Source: Gammaproteobacteria bacterium UBA2679 (GTDB taxonomy: Bacteria > Pseudomonadota > Gammaproteobacteria > Pseudomonadales > Oleiphilaceae). Taken from it: DNA of 64,000 bases. A program made the translations under genes and the position numbers. Every line of letters starts with the position of its first letter. Positions within the stretch are counted from its first letter, which is position 1. Positions 39,276 to 47,080 of the stretch are shown here, one piece after another. Below the pieces are notes generated by a model, which was not told where the DNA came from, ran no database searches, and worked only from the letters and a program-made list of their open reading frames with translations. The stretch lies in the NCBI GenBank assembly GCA_002354735.1, contig DEMD01000007.1, forward strand, positions 86,058-150,057, in the 5' to 3' direction.

Positions 39276-40038
39276 TTTCTCGCGGTCTGGACAGCTTGAT
39301 CGCTTCCAACATTCTGGCGGAGGTAATGAGCAGTCTGCCCAAATTCTTGCCAACTCACATCTCGGAGCACTCGACGACCTGACGGTGCAGGACAACGAGG
39401 GAGATGCCTGGCTCACGAGCTATCTCGACGTGTTTGTACTGATAACGGCGGTGTTTGCGCTCATGCTCGCCATTCAGGCGCAGCCAATTACCGAAACGAT
39501 CGAAAAGAATATCACGCCGACTTCCGGAGAGCCGTTGCTGAGCGAGCTCGAACCGATCCAACCTGTGATACCAGCACCAATAACTGGCAGCCGCGATCAA
39601 AATGCCTGGTATCTGAGCTTTCAGGAGGCCGTCGTCGAGCAACAGCTCGAGGGCTTCCTGACGCCGAGCTTTCAGGACGGATTTGCAGAGCTTGAAATCG
39701 GCAGCAACGTTCTGTTCGACTCCGGCGATGCCGTTCTGCTGACGTCGGGCGAAGATGTACTGCGTGCACTCGTGCCGATTTTGCAGAAAAGTTCCGGAGC
39801 GATTCTCATCGAGGGCCACACTGATTCAAACCCGATTCAGACTGCGCGTTTCAGCTCCAACTGGGATTTGGCCGCCAGTAGGGCGACAGAGGTACTTCAG
39901 TTTCTCGCGGAGAATGGTATAGAGGGATCGCGCTTGAGAGCGATCAGCTACGGCGCAACCAAGCCGGTGGCTGGAAACGATACGGAAGAAAACAGGGCGA
40001 AAAACCGTCGTGTGAGCATGGTTATTCAGGCGCCGTAA
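39259..40038 (+). CDS. MotB/OmpA-family stator subunit
   Basis: 259 residues: a 50-residue cytoplasmic tail, one membrane helix (YLDVFVLITAVFALMLAI) with the ion-conducting Asp57 near its start, and a C-terminal OmpA-like peptidoglycan-binding domain (LIEGHTDSNPIQTARFSSNWDLAASRA, then NRRVSMVI). The FxSNWxL.xxRA pattern is specific to MotB-type and not to TolR or plain OmpA proteins. Overlaps the MotA-like gene by 17 bases. A strong hairpin follows the stop. Confidence 0.88.
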   Translation: MPRSPDFSRSGQLDRFQHSGGGNEQSAQILANSHLGALDDLTVQDNEGDAWLTSYLDVFVLITAVFALMLAIQAQPITETIEKNITPTSGEPLLSELEPIQPVIPAPITGSRDQNAWYLSFQEAVVEQQLEGFLTPSFQDGFAELEIGSNVLFDSGDAVLLTSGEDVLRALVPILQKSSGAILIEGHTDSNPIQTARFSSNWDLAASRATEVLQFLAENGIEGSRLRAISYGATKPVAGNDTEENRAKNRRVSMVIQAP

Positions 40039-40065
40039 ATTGTGGTATCAGCGGTATGGGACGAA

Positions 40066-40087
40066 AGAGGGTTCCGGAGAACCCTCT
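40066..40087. terminator. hairpin between stator genes and protease gene
   Basis: Perfect 9-bp stem AGAGGGTTC / GAACCCTCT with a four-base CGGA loop, in the 66-base gap between two convergent genes. On the minus strand it is followed by TTTCG. Probably a shared terminator, but the T tracts are weak. Confidence 0.6.
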
Positions 40088-40104
40088 CCCATATACAGAT
40101 GGAC

Positions 40105-41403
40105 TCAGTTGACCGGCGTAATGCTTACCGCATCAAGATACATCGTGTAGCTTGGTGATGGGCCAAATACATGCAGTCGCAGCTGGGTAACGTTGCCTGT
40201 GGTATTGAGCTTGAAGTTACCCTCAAGCGCATTCCAGTAGCCCGCATTCGCAGCCTTGCTGATCAGCTTCTCCCAACGGGCGCCTCGATCGTCAACAATG
40301 TAAGCCCATAGTTCACTGTTGGTAGAACTACCATAGCCAGTGAGACCAACCTGCGCCTTGAAGGTGTAGTCCTGACCGGTTTTCAAGACGCCACGTACGT
40401 TCAGCCCCGGGCCTGAATACCAGGCGGTGCGGCTCGACGAGCGCAAGGAGTAACTGCCAGCGTATGCCGTCTGCACGCGAGCGACGTTGCCACCCATGTA
40501 GGTCTGCCAGCCATCAGTGGTCTGCTCAAATGTGGCGGTATAACCAGTTGCTGGTGGCGTTGGTGTCGTCGGAGTGCCGCCGCCATCGCTTCCGCCACCG
40601 TCGGTACCACCAGTGGTCTTCGTTGGACGGAACGCAGCCAGTTTAGTAGCCAGTGCGTTCAGGTTACCAACAGCATCGGCACCATTCGACTGGTTCCTGC
40701 TGACGCCACAAGGCTGGTTTTCGCAGGTACGGATATTGGGGTTCGAGAAACGCTGTAGCTGATTGCTGGTACCGTAAGACTGCGGATAGGCCATGATCGT
40801 GCTAAAGGAGCCATACACACCGTGGCCGCGAGCCCAGTTCCAGATACCGCCGCCAGTGTTCTGCGCAGCGGAATGACCCAGTGCCAGGTTGTGACCGATT
40901 TCATGGGCGAAGGTGCTATAGCCGCAATCTACACCCACCAGGTTGAAGGCCAGTGATTCAGCGTTGCTGTAGAGCTGACCATTGCTAGTTCCGGAAGGCA
41001 CATAGCCGATACCGCAGACGTAGCCACCCTGCATAGGCTGGCGCAGGTTCAGCACGCTGACGACGTCAGCGCCATACTGCTCACGCATTGCCGCAACTTC
41101 ACCGTTTCTGCGTAGCGCATCGAGATTTTCGCTGTTGACGTAGGTCCAGCCCTTACTGATCGGCTTCGCCGCCACCAGACGCAAGCGCAAATTGACGCCG
41201 CTGTTGATATACGCCTGGTTGTTGTACTCAATATAAGACACGATTCTGGCATTGATATCGCGACCATTGGTGGTCTGGCTGACTTCAGGCTGGTAGAGCA
41301 CCAGCACGTCGATGGTTTCAGGCGCGGCTTGCGCCGTCGATGCCATGGCAGCGCCAGCAACGGCAGCCACTATTGCGGACTGCACTTTTTTTGCAAAGGT
41401 CAT
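40105..41403 (-). CDS. secreted metzincin zinc metalloprotease (reprolysin-like)
   Basis: 432 residues. Sec signal peptide (cut after AQA, about residue 26), then at once the catalytic domain: IDVLVLYQPEVSQ, zinc site HEIGHNLALGH at 167-177 and Met-turn IMAYP at 203-207, which define a metzincin of the reprolysin type. A Gly/Thr/Pro linker (about 263-287) leads to a C-terminal beta-sandwich (about 290-432) that resembles carbohydrate-binding modules. No prodomain separates signal and catalytic domain, although secreted proteases of this kind usually have one. The gene directly upstream encodes a candidate for it. Probably an exported enzyme cutting extracellular protein. Confidence 0.88.
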   Translation of the reverse strand: MTFAKKVQSAIVAAVAGAAMASTAQAAPETIDVLVLYQPEVSQTTNGRDINARIVSYIEYNNQAYINSGVNLRLRLVAAKPISKGWTYVNSENLDALRRNGEVAAMREQYGADVVSVLNLRQPMQGGYVCGIGYVPSGTSNGQLYSNAESLAFNLVGVDCGYSTFAHEIGHNLALGHSAAQNTGGGIWNWARGHGVYGSFSTIMAYPQSYGTSNQLQRFSNPNIRTCENQPCGVSRNQSNGADAVGNLNALATKLAAFRPTKTTGGTDGGGSDGGGTPTTPTPPATGYTATFEQTTDGWQTYMGGNVARVQTAYAGSYSLRSSSRTAWYSGPGLNVRGVLKTGQDYTFKAQVGLTGYGSSTNSELWAYIVDDRGARWEKLISKAANAGYWNALEGNFKLNTTGNVTQLRLHVFGPSPSYTMYLDAVSITPVN

Positions 41404-41460
41404 ATCTGCTCCTGTGAAGCTTATCTTTCTTGTGTTAGGGGTAGTGCTCGAAATATGGGG

Positions 41461-42183
41461 TCAGGAGCCCTGGCCCCGTTCAGGTAGCGGCATTTCCACT
41501 GGTGCTACCTCAATACCATCGGCTATGGGGACTGCGCGTGCATTGACGTCAGCCTCATTAACGAGACTACCCTGGCCGGTGCGATTGTTGACGATTGCGG
41601 TGTAGACGCCGGTCGACGTCGATACCACGAAGATAGTGTCAATTTCGCCACGCGTAACGATGACGTTATCGTTGGCTTGGCCGTCGTTCAGCGCGCCTTT
41701 GAAGACGTCGATGCCATCCAACGGACTGTGAGTCGACTCAATGGTGGCTTCAGGCATTGGCTGCAGATCCGGAATTGGGAGCGAGATTTTCTGTCCGACC
41801 TTCATTGATCGCAGTGCAGCGGGATCTGTCTGGATAGCGAGTCCTTCGACACCATCGACGTCTATGGGCGTTTCGTCGGCGACCGACCAGGCAGAGAGTT
41901 CGGCGTACGTCGACTGATCCGGAGCTGTGTCGTCATCGTCCGCAGAATCCGCAGCAGTCGTGGCAGGCGGCTGGCCAGCCGAATCGGCTTCAGCCTCATT
42001 GGCCTCATCGGCCTCGCTGAAAGGGCGGTCAACTAGTGGGCGCTGCGCGGCGGCGCTGTCGGTCAGGCTTGCAGGCTCGTCGGCGACTGCGGGAACGGAA
42101 GCTGGCTTGTTGTCGACCTGTAGGAAAAGTACGGCACCTACGGCGACCAAAACACAGGTCGTCAGGAGAATAATCTTGTTCAT
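41461..42183 (-). CDS. secreted or membrane-anchored protein, candidate detached protease prodomain
   Basis: 240 residues. N-terminal hydrophobic segment (residues 4-21; signal or anchor), a low-complexity acidic Ala/Asp/Glu linker to about 105, then a folded domain: GQKISLPIPDLQP, DGIDVFKGAL, VIVTRGEIDTIFVVSTSTGVYTAIVNN. The last stretch looks like the strand pattern found in prodomains of secreted metalloproteases (SxxxT...g.. gxixtxxGxY.i). It lies 57 bases upstream of the protease gene, same strand, and the protease lacks a prodomain, so a foldase/inhibitor role in trans is my inference. Not recognised by me as a named family. Confidence 0.6.
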   Translation of the reverse strand: MNKIILLTTCVLVAVGAVLFLQVDNKPASVPAVADEPASLTDSAAAQRPLVDRPFSEADEANEAEADSAGQPPATTAADSADDDDTAPDQSTYAELSAWSVADETPIDVDGVEGLAIQTDPAALRSMKVGQKISLPIPDLQPMPEATIESTHSPLDGIDVFKGALNDGQANDNVIVTRGEIDTIFVVSTSTGVYTAIVNNRTGQGSLVNEADVNARAVPIADGIEVAPVEMPLPERGQGS

Positions 42184-42251
42184 CTCGAGCTACTCAAGCT
42201 AAAGCAGGAGCGGCATGCTTACTTATTGTAGAACGATTAGAATCGACCAAA

Positions 42252-42275
42252 GGGCGTACGCCCCCCTTTTGGGGG
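42252..42275. promoter_or_regulatory. two overlapping dyads upstream of the protease partner gene
   Basis: GGGCGTACGCCC (12-bp perfect palindrome, 42252-42263) runs into CCCCC-TTTT-GGGGG (42262-42275). They lie 70-90 bases before the 240-residue protein gene and 70-90 bases after the relA stop. Could be an operator of the protease operon or a relA transcript end; no T tract on the minus strand. Confidence 0.35.
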
Positions 42276-42342
42276 AGAGAAATGGGACACAGTTTCGCAA
42301 ATTGCTGATGAAAATCATGTTTTTGCGCACTAAATAGCTTGA

Positions 42343-44679
42343 TCACGCCTCCTTGAGACGCCGCGTATCAATCACATTCGGCACCTGCCGCAGCCGATCA
42401 AAAATCTTGTTCAGCATACCCAGGCTTTCGATCTCGACGGTGAGGCGCATTGTGGCCGTGCTGTTCTCCTTGTCGCTACGCGTCGATACCGCGAGCACGT
42501 TGACGCGATCATTCCCCAGCACATTGGAGATATCCCTAAGCAGACCAGGCCTGTCGTAGGCTTCCACTTCAATATCAATGGGATAGGTTTCCTGCGCACT
42601 ACCCCAACTCACCTCGATGATCTTGTTCGGCTCCTGTGCTTCGAGCTGCAGTACATTCAGGCAGTCCTGCTTGTGGATACTGACCCCTCGTCCAAGCGTT
42701 ATGAAGCCAATGATGTCATCACCCGGTACCGGCTTGCAGCAGCTGGCCCGATGCGTGAGGAGATTGCCTACGCCAAGGATCTTGATGGACTGGGTATGAT
42801 CCTCCAGACGGGCCGGCTTGCCACGCTTGCGGTGAGCGTCACCGGCCTGCTCGAGCGCACGCAACAGCGAAGCCTTCCGAGTCTGCTGGCCCGGCTTCGG
42901 CGGCACACGACCCTCGAAATCCAGTTCTGGCGAGCGAGCCTCGAGCAGTGACTGTGCCTCCTGCACGACCTGCATGGGCTTCAGATCACCAGCACCTATC
43001 GCGGCATGCAGATCTTCCACGGTGGTAAAATGCAACGCCTTGGCGAGTAGCTCACCACTGACACTGTCGACGGAAAAGCGCTTGAGCATCTCGTGCAGCA
43101 GTTGCGCACCGGACTCGACATGCTGCTCACGGTTCTGCATCCTGAACCAGTGCGCTATCTTCGCGCGAGCCTTCGAGGTCTGGGTATAGCCAAGGTCAGG
43201 GTTGAGCCAGTCACGGCTTGGCTTGGGCTGGCTGGAAGTCAGCACCTGTACCTGTTCTCCGGTCTTCAGTTTGTAATTCAGCGGTACGATACGACCGTTG
43301 ACCTTGGCGCCACGGCAACAGTGCCCGATTTCGGTATGCACTTTGTAGGCGAAATCGATAGGCGTCGAATTGGCCGGCAGATCGACCACATGACCTTCAG
43401 GCGTGAATAGATAGATGCGGTCTGAAACAAAGTTGTTCTGCCACTGCTCGACCAGATCGTGTGTCGCCTCTCCGGTCTGGTCGCCGAGGTCCTCCTGCCA
43501 CTCGAGTACCTGACGCAGCCAGGCGATCTTGTCTTCGTAGCTTTGCGACTTCTGATCGAGATCCGTGCCCTTGTACAACCAATGCGCACAAACACCAAGC
43601 TCGGCATCCTGGTGCATCGCATGGGTGCGGATCTGTACTTCCATGACCTTGTTGCCAGGCCCAGCAACGGCGGTATGCAAGGACTGATAACCGTTGGATT
43701 TCGGGTTGGCGATGTAATCGTCGAACTCGTGGGGAATATGTCGCCACAGCGAATGTACTGCACCGAGCACGGAGTAGCAGTCCCGGATAGTTGGCACCAG
43801 CACGCGAATCGCACGGATATCATAGACCTGGGAAAAGTCGATGCCCTTGCGATGCATTTTCCGCCAGATACTATAAATATGCTTCACGCGCCCATCGACG
43901 TCGGCCTGTACGCCCTGCTCCTTGAGCTCCTTCGACAAGGCTTCGATCACTTCAGTAATGTAGTGCTGCCGGTCAATCCGCCGCTCGTCCAACTGCTTGG
44001 CAATTTTCTTGTAGGCCGATTCGTGGAGATAGCGGAAGGATAGATCCTCCAGCTCCCATTTCAGCTGACCGATGCCGAGCCGATGCGCGAGCGGCGCATA
44101 GATATCGAAGACTTCACGGGCGACGCGATGCCGTTTGTCAGGCTCAGCATCCTTTACAGCACGGATGGCACAGGTGCGTTCGGCCAGCTTGATCAGTGCG
44201 ACGCGAACATCGTCGATCATGGTGACCAGCATTCGCCTCAGATTGTCGACCTGGTTCTGGGTCTGACCCAGCACACTGCCTTGCAGAGGGTGGCGAAGAC
44301 TTGAGATTGCGGCCATCTGCAAGACACCTTCTATGAGATGCTCGCACGAGCTGCCGAAGCGCTTGCCGACCGCCTGAAGGGTTATTCGCTTCTCACGAAC
44401 CGAGCGATACAGAATGGCGGCAATGATGCTTTCGCTGTCGAGGTGGAGTTCGGCGAGGATCACCGCCATCTCCAAGCCCGTTAGAAAACTATTACTCTCG
44501 GCACTCCAGCGGCTGCCCTCTACTTCAGCCTGTTCAGCAAGCGACTGAGCCACTTCACAGGCTTCCAGGATAGCTGCTGAGTCTTTCACAGGCGTAAAAC
44601 GCCCGAGTTGCTCCAGCCAGCTGGGAATATCTACACGGCCGTTACTACCGACCGGATAGTCTTCGCGTACCTTGACCAC
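42343..44679 (-). CDS. relA: GTP pyrophosphokinase RelA
   Basis: 778 residues. Ribosome-linked (p)ppGpp synthetase of the stringent response. The N-terminal hydrolase domain is degenerate (AAILYRSV where SpoT has the HD pair), the synthetase domain is intact (DFSQVYDIRAIRVLV, then ANPKSNGYQSLHTAV and EVQIRTHAMHQDAELGVCAHW), followed by TGS (IYLFTPEGHVVDLP), zinc-finger (RASCCKPVPGDD) and ACT (YDRPGLLRDIS) domains. GTG 44679 gives the family N-terminus VVKVREDYP, with GGAG 11 bases upstream; the ATG at 44730 would overlap rlmD by 47 bases. Four bases downstream of rlmD. Confidence 0.96.
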   Translation of the reverse strand: MVKVREDYPVGSNGRVDIPSWLEQLGRFTPVKDSAAILEACEVAQSLAEQAEVEGSRWSAESNSFLTGLEMAVILAELHLDSESIIAAILYRSVREKRITLQAVGKRFGSSCEHLIEGVLQMAAISSLRHPLQGSVLGQTQNQVDNLRRMLVTMIDDVRVALIKLAERTCAIRAVKDAEPDKRHRVAREVFDIYAPLAHRLGIGQLKWELEDLSFRYLHESAYKKIAKQLDERRIDRQHYITEVIEALSKELKEQGVQADVDGRVKHIYSIWRKMHRKGIDFSQVYDIRAIRVLVPTIRDCYSVLGAVHSLWRHIPHEFDDYIANPKSNGYQSLHTAVAGPGNKVMEVQIRTHAMHQDAELGVCAHWLYKGTDLDQKSQSYEDKIAWLRQVLEWQEDLGDQTGEATHDLVEQWQNNFVSDRIYLFTPEGHVVDLPANSTPIDFAYKVHTEIGHCCRGAKVNGRIVPLNYKLKTGEQVQVLTSSQPKPSRDWLNPDLGYTQTSKARAKIAHWFRMQNREQHVESGAQLLHEMLKRFSVDSVSGELLAKALHFTTVEDLHAAIGAGDLKPMQVVQEAQSLLEARSPELDFEGRVPPKPGQQTRKASLLRALEQAGDAHRKRGKPARLEDHTQSIKILGVGNLLTHRASCCKPVPGDDIIGFITLGRGVSIHKQDCLNVLQLEAQEPNKIIEVSWGSAQETYPIDIEVEAYDRPGLLRDISNVLGNDRVNVLAVSTRSDKENSTATMRLTVEIESLGMLNKIFDRLRQVPNVIDTRRLKEA

Positions 44680-44683
44680 GGTG

Positions 44684-46069
44684 TTATCGACTCCGTCCTG
44701 CCTTCTCGAAAAGCGCCATCGACTCGACATGCGCTGTTTGCGGGAACATATCCATTATTCCCAGTGTACGCAGCCGATAGCCCTGAGCGTTCAGGATGGC
44801 TGCGTCCCGAGCTAGTGTCGCCGGATTACACGATACATACAGTATCGCAGATGGCGAAAACAGGCCCATGGAACGTACCACATCTTCGGCGCCAGCTCTG
44901 GGGGGGTCAAGTAACACTTTGTCATAATGACGTATCCATTGCGCACCGCCATCAGCATTGCGCAGGGCTGCGATATCAAAAAGATCTCCCGCAGCGAAGG
45001 AGACATTGTCGATACCGTTCTTTCTGGCGTTATGCTCCGCCTGTGCCGTCATGGCCAGACTGCCTTCGACACCGGTTACCTGAGCCGAAAGTCGGGCCAG
45101 CGGCAGCGTAAAGTTGCCCAGTCCACAGAACAGGTCAAGCACACTGTCTTCCGCCTGAGGCTGCAGCCAGGCCATCGCCTGTGACAGCATCTCGCGGTTC
45201 AAAGGCATATTGACCTGTGTGAAATCGGTCGGCCGGAACTGCATGGTCAAATCAAAGGCGGGCAATTCGTAAAACAACTCGCCTGCGGGGTCAGCACCCT
45301 TCTCAGGATCAAGATAACTGGCCAGCGGCTTGACGGTGTCGGGCCCTTTGGCCTGACCATACATCAGGAAGTCGTGATCACGGCCGAACTGTTCGAGCAG
45401 CTCGATGTCAGCGTTCGTCAGCGGCTCGAGGTGTCTGATGATCAGGATCACCGCATTCTCACCAGCCGCGACCTCTACCTGGGGTACAGCCTGGCGAACC
45501 GAAAGCTGGCTCAGGCAGGCACGGAGCTCCGTGATGCGCTCCCCGACAGCAGGAACGAGTATCGGGCACTGAGTAATGTCAGCGAGGAAGCTGGAGAACT
45601 GCTCACGGAAGCCGACCAGTGTTTCTTCCTTCTTGAACACATAGCGCGCACCCATACGCGCCTTCGATCGATAGCCGGATGGCGCTGATCTCAGCGGTGG
45701 CGCCACGACCTTGGGCGCCTCGGCGCCTGCATGCTTGAATAGCTCCAGCACCACGGCTTGCTTATGCTCGAGTTGGAGGCTCTGGGGCATGTATTGCAGA
45801 GAACAGCCGCCACAGAGTTTCGCATGCGGACAGAAGGGCTCGATTCTATCGGGACTGGGCTCCAGTACTTCGATAGTGGCACAATCATCAAACGTGCGGT
45901 GCGCCCGCATTCGACGAGCCATGACCACTTCGCCCGGCAATGCCCCGTCGACGAACTGGGTCTTGCCATCGAGCCTGGCCACACCGCGGCCTTCATGACT
46001 CAGTGATTCTATGGTCAATTGCACCGGCGCGGGGTCTGGCTTGCGCTTCGAAACACGTCGCTTGCTCAT
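44684..46069 (-). CDS. rlmD: 23S rRNA m5U1939 methyltransferase RlmD
   Basis: 461 residues. N-terminal TRAM domain (LTIESLSHEGRGVARLDG), the [4Fe-4S] cysteines in FCPHAKLCGGCSLQY and TQCPILV, and a SAM methyltransferase domain (VLDLFCGLGNFTLPLA, DPPRAGAEDV) with catalytic Cys in LYVSCNPATLARD. Stop and start overlaps with cysM (ATGA) and four-base gap to relA: operon cysM-rlmD-relA. Confidence 0.96.
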   Translation of the reverse strand: MSKRRVSKRKPDPAPVQLTIESLSHEGRGVARLDGKTQFVDGALPGEVVMARRMRAHRTFDDCATIEVLEPSPDRIEPFCPHAKLCGGCSLQYMPQSLQLEHKQAVVLELFKHAGAEAPKVVAPPLRSAPSGYRSKARMGARYVFKKEETLVGFREQFSSFLADITQCPILVPAVGERITELRACLSQLSVRQAVPQVEVAAGENAVILIIRHLEPLTNADIELLEQFGRDHDFLMYGQAKGPDTVKPLASYLDPEKGADPAGELFYELPAFDLTMQFRPTDFTQVNMPLNREMLSQAMAWLQPQAEDSVLDLFCGLGNFTLPLARLSAQVTGVEGSLAMTAQAEHNARKNGIDNVSFAAGDLFDIAALRNADGGAQWIRHYDKVLLDPPRAGAEDVVRSMGLFSPSAILYVSCNPATLARDAAILNAQGYRLRTLGIMDMFPQTAHVESMALFEKAGRSR

Positions 46070-47013
46070 TTGAACACGCCTGTGGACAGATAGCGGTCCC
46101 CACGGTCACAAATGATGGCCACAATGACTGCGTTTTCGACTTCAGCGTCGATCTGCAGCGCGCCGACTACGGCGCCTCCGGACGAAACACCAGCGAAAAT
46201 GCCTTCCTCTGTCGCAAGCCTTCGCATGGCCACTTCGGCCGCGTTCTGTTCGATATCTATGATTCGGTCCACCCGTGATTTTTCGAAAATTGAAGGCATA
46301 TAGGCTTCCGGCCAGCGTCGAATGCCTGGAATGGAGGCGCCAGACGCAGGTTGCAGCCCGATAATCTGAATATGCGGGTTCTGCTCTTTCAGATAGCGCG
46401 AAACGCCCATTATGGTGCCAGTCGTGCCCATGGAGCTCACGAAATGAGTAATGCGACCACCTGTCTGCTGCCAGATCTCCGGGCCAGTGGTCTTGTAATG
46501 CGCCAGTGGATTATCACTGTTGGCGAACTGATCGAGCACTATACCCTCGCCTGCCGCCTCCATCTTCTTCGCCAGATCACGCGCACCCTCCATCCCCTCT
46601 TCTCTCGTTACCGAGATGAGCTCGGCGCCATAGGCGCTCATGGCGGCGCGGCGCTCTTCGCTCATGTGGGCCGGCATGATCAGCTTTAGACGGTAACCCT
46701 TCATAGCGGCCACCATGGCCAGCGCAATGCCCGTATTGCCGCTTGTCGCCTCAATGAGACAGTCGCCCTGCCTGATCCTGCCCCTGGCTTCGGCCTCGCT
46801 GATCATGCTCAAAGCAGCCCTGTCCTTGACCGAACCGGCCGGATTGGTGCCCTCCAGCTTGCCGAGCACGACATTACCAGAGACCGCAGAATCCCTCGGC
46901 AGGCGCTGCAGGCGCACGAGTGGTGTATTACCTACGAGCGAAGCTACCGTAGGCCAGTCCAGTGATGCTGATGCCGTATCGGGGGCATGATCCGAAGGGA
47001 AGACGGGGGACAT
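46066..47013 (-). CDS. cysM: cysteine synthase B
   Basis: 315 residues. PLP enzyme making cysteine (or S-sulfocysteine) from O-acetylserine. PLP Lys in NPAGSVKDRAALSMI, substrate loop EATSGNTGIALA, PLP phosphate loop SSMGTTGTIMGVS, and GIRRWPEAYMP, which marks CysM and not CysK. Divergent from the barA/gacS gene, as in Pseudomonas. Confidence 0.95.
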   Translation of the reverse strand: MSPVFPSDHAPDTASASLDWPTVASLVGNTPLVRLQRLPRDSAVSGNVVLGKLEGTNPAGSVKDRAALSMISEAEARGRIRQGDCLIEATSGNTGIALAMVAAMKGYRLKLIMPAHMSEERRAAMSAYGAELISVTREEGMEGARDLAKKMEAAGEGIVLDQFANSDNPLAHYKTTGPEIWQQTGGRITHFVSSMGTTGTIMGVSRYLKEQNPHIQIIGLQPASGASIPGIRRWPEAYMPSIFEKSRVDRIIDIEQNAAEVAMRRLATEEGIFAGVSSGGAVVGALQIDAEVENAVIVAIICDRGDRYLSTGVFK

Positions 47014-47080
47014 AAAGTCGCTCTATGATGCGAAAGGGTTGCTAGAATACAAAATCATCCAGCACAGAACCACGTTAAAT

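Noticed and set aside
38376..40038. Reading the stator pair as TolQ/TolR or ExbB/ExbD
   Set aside because: The partner has the MotB FxSNW motif and an OmpA-type peptidoglycan-binding domain, and the first protein has the MotA proline signatures.
42343..44730. Longer relA starting at ATG 44730
   Set aside because: Overlaps the end of rlmD and adds 17 residues not seen in RelA; GTG 44679 fits the family N-terminus.
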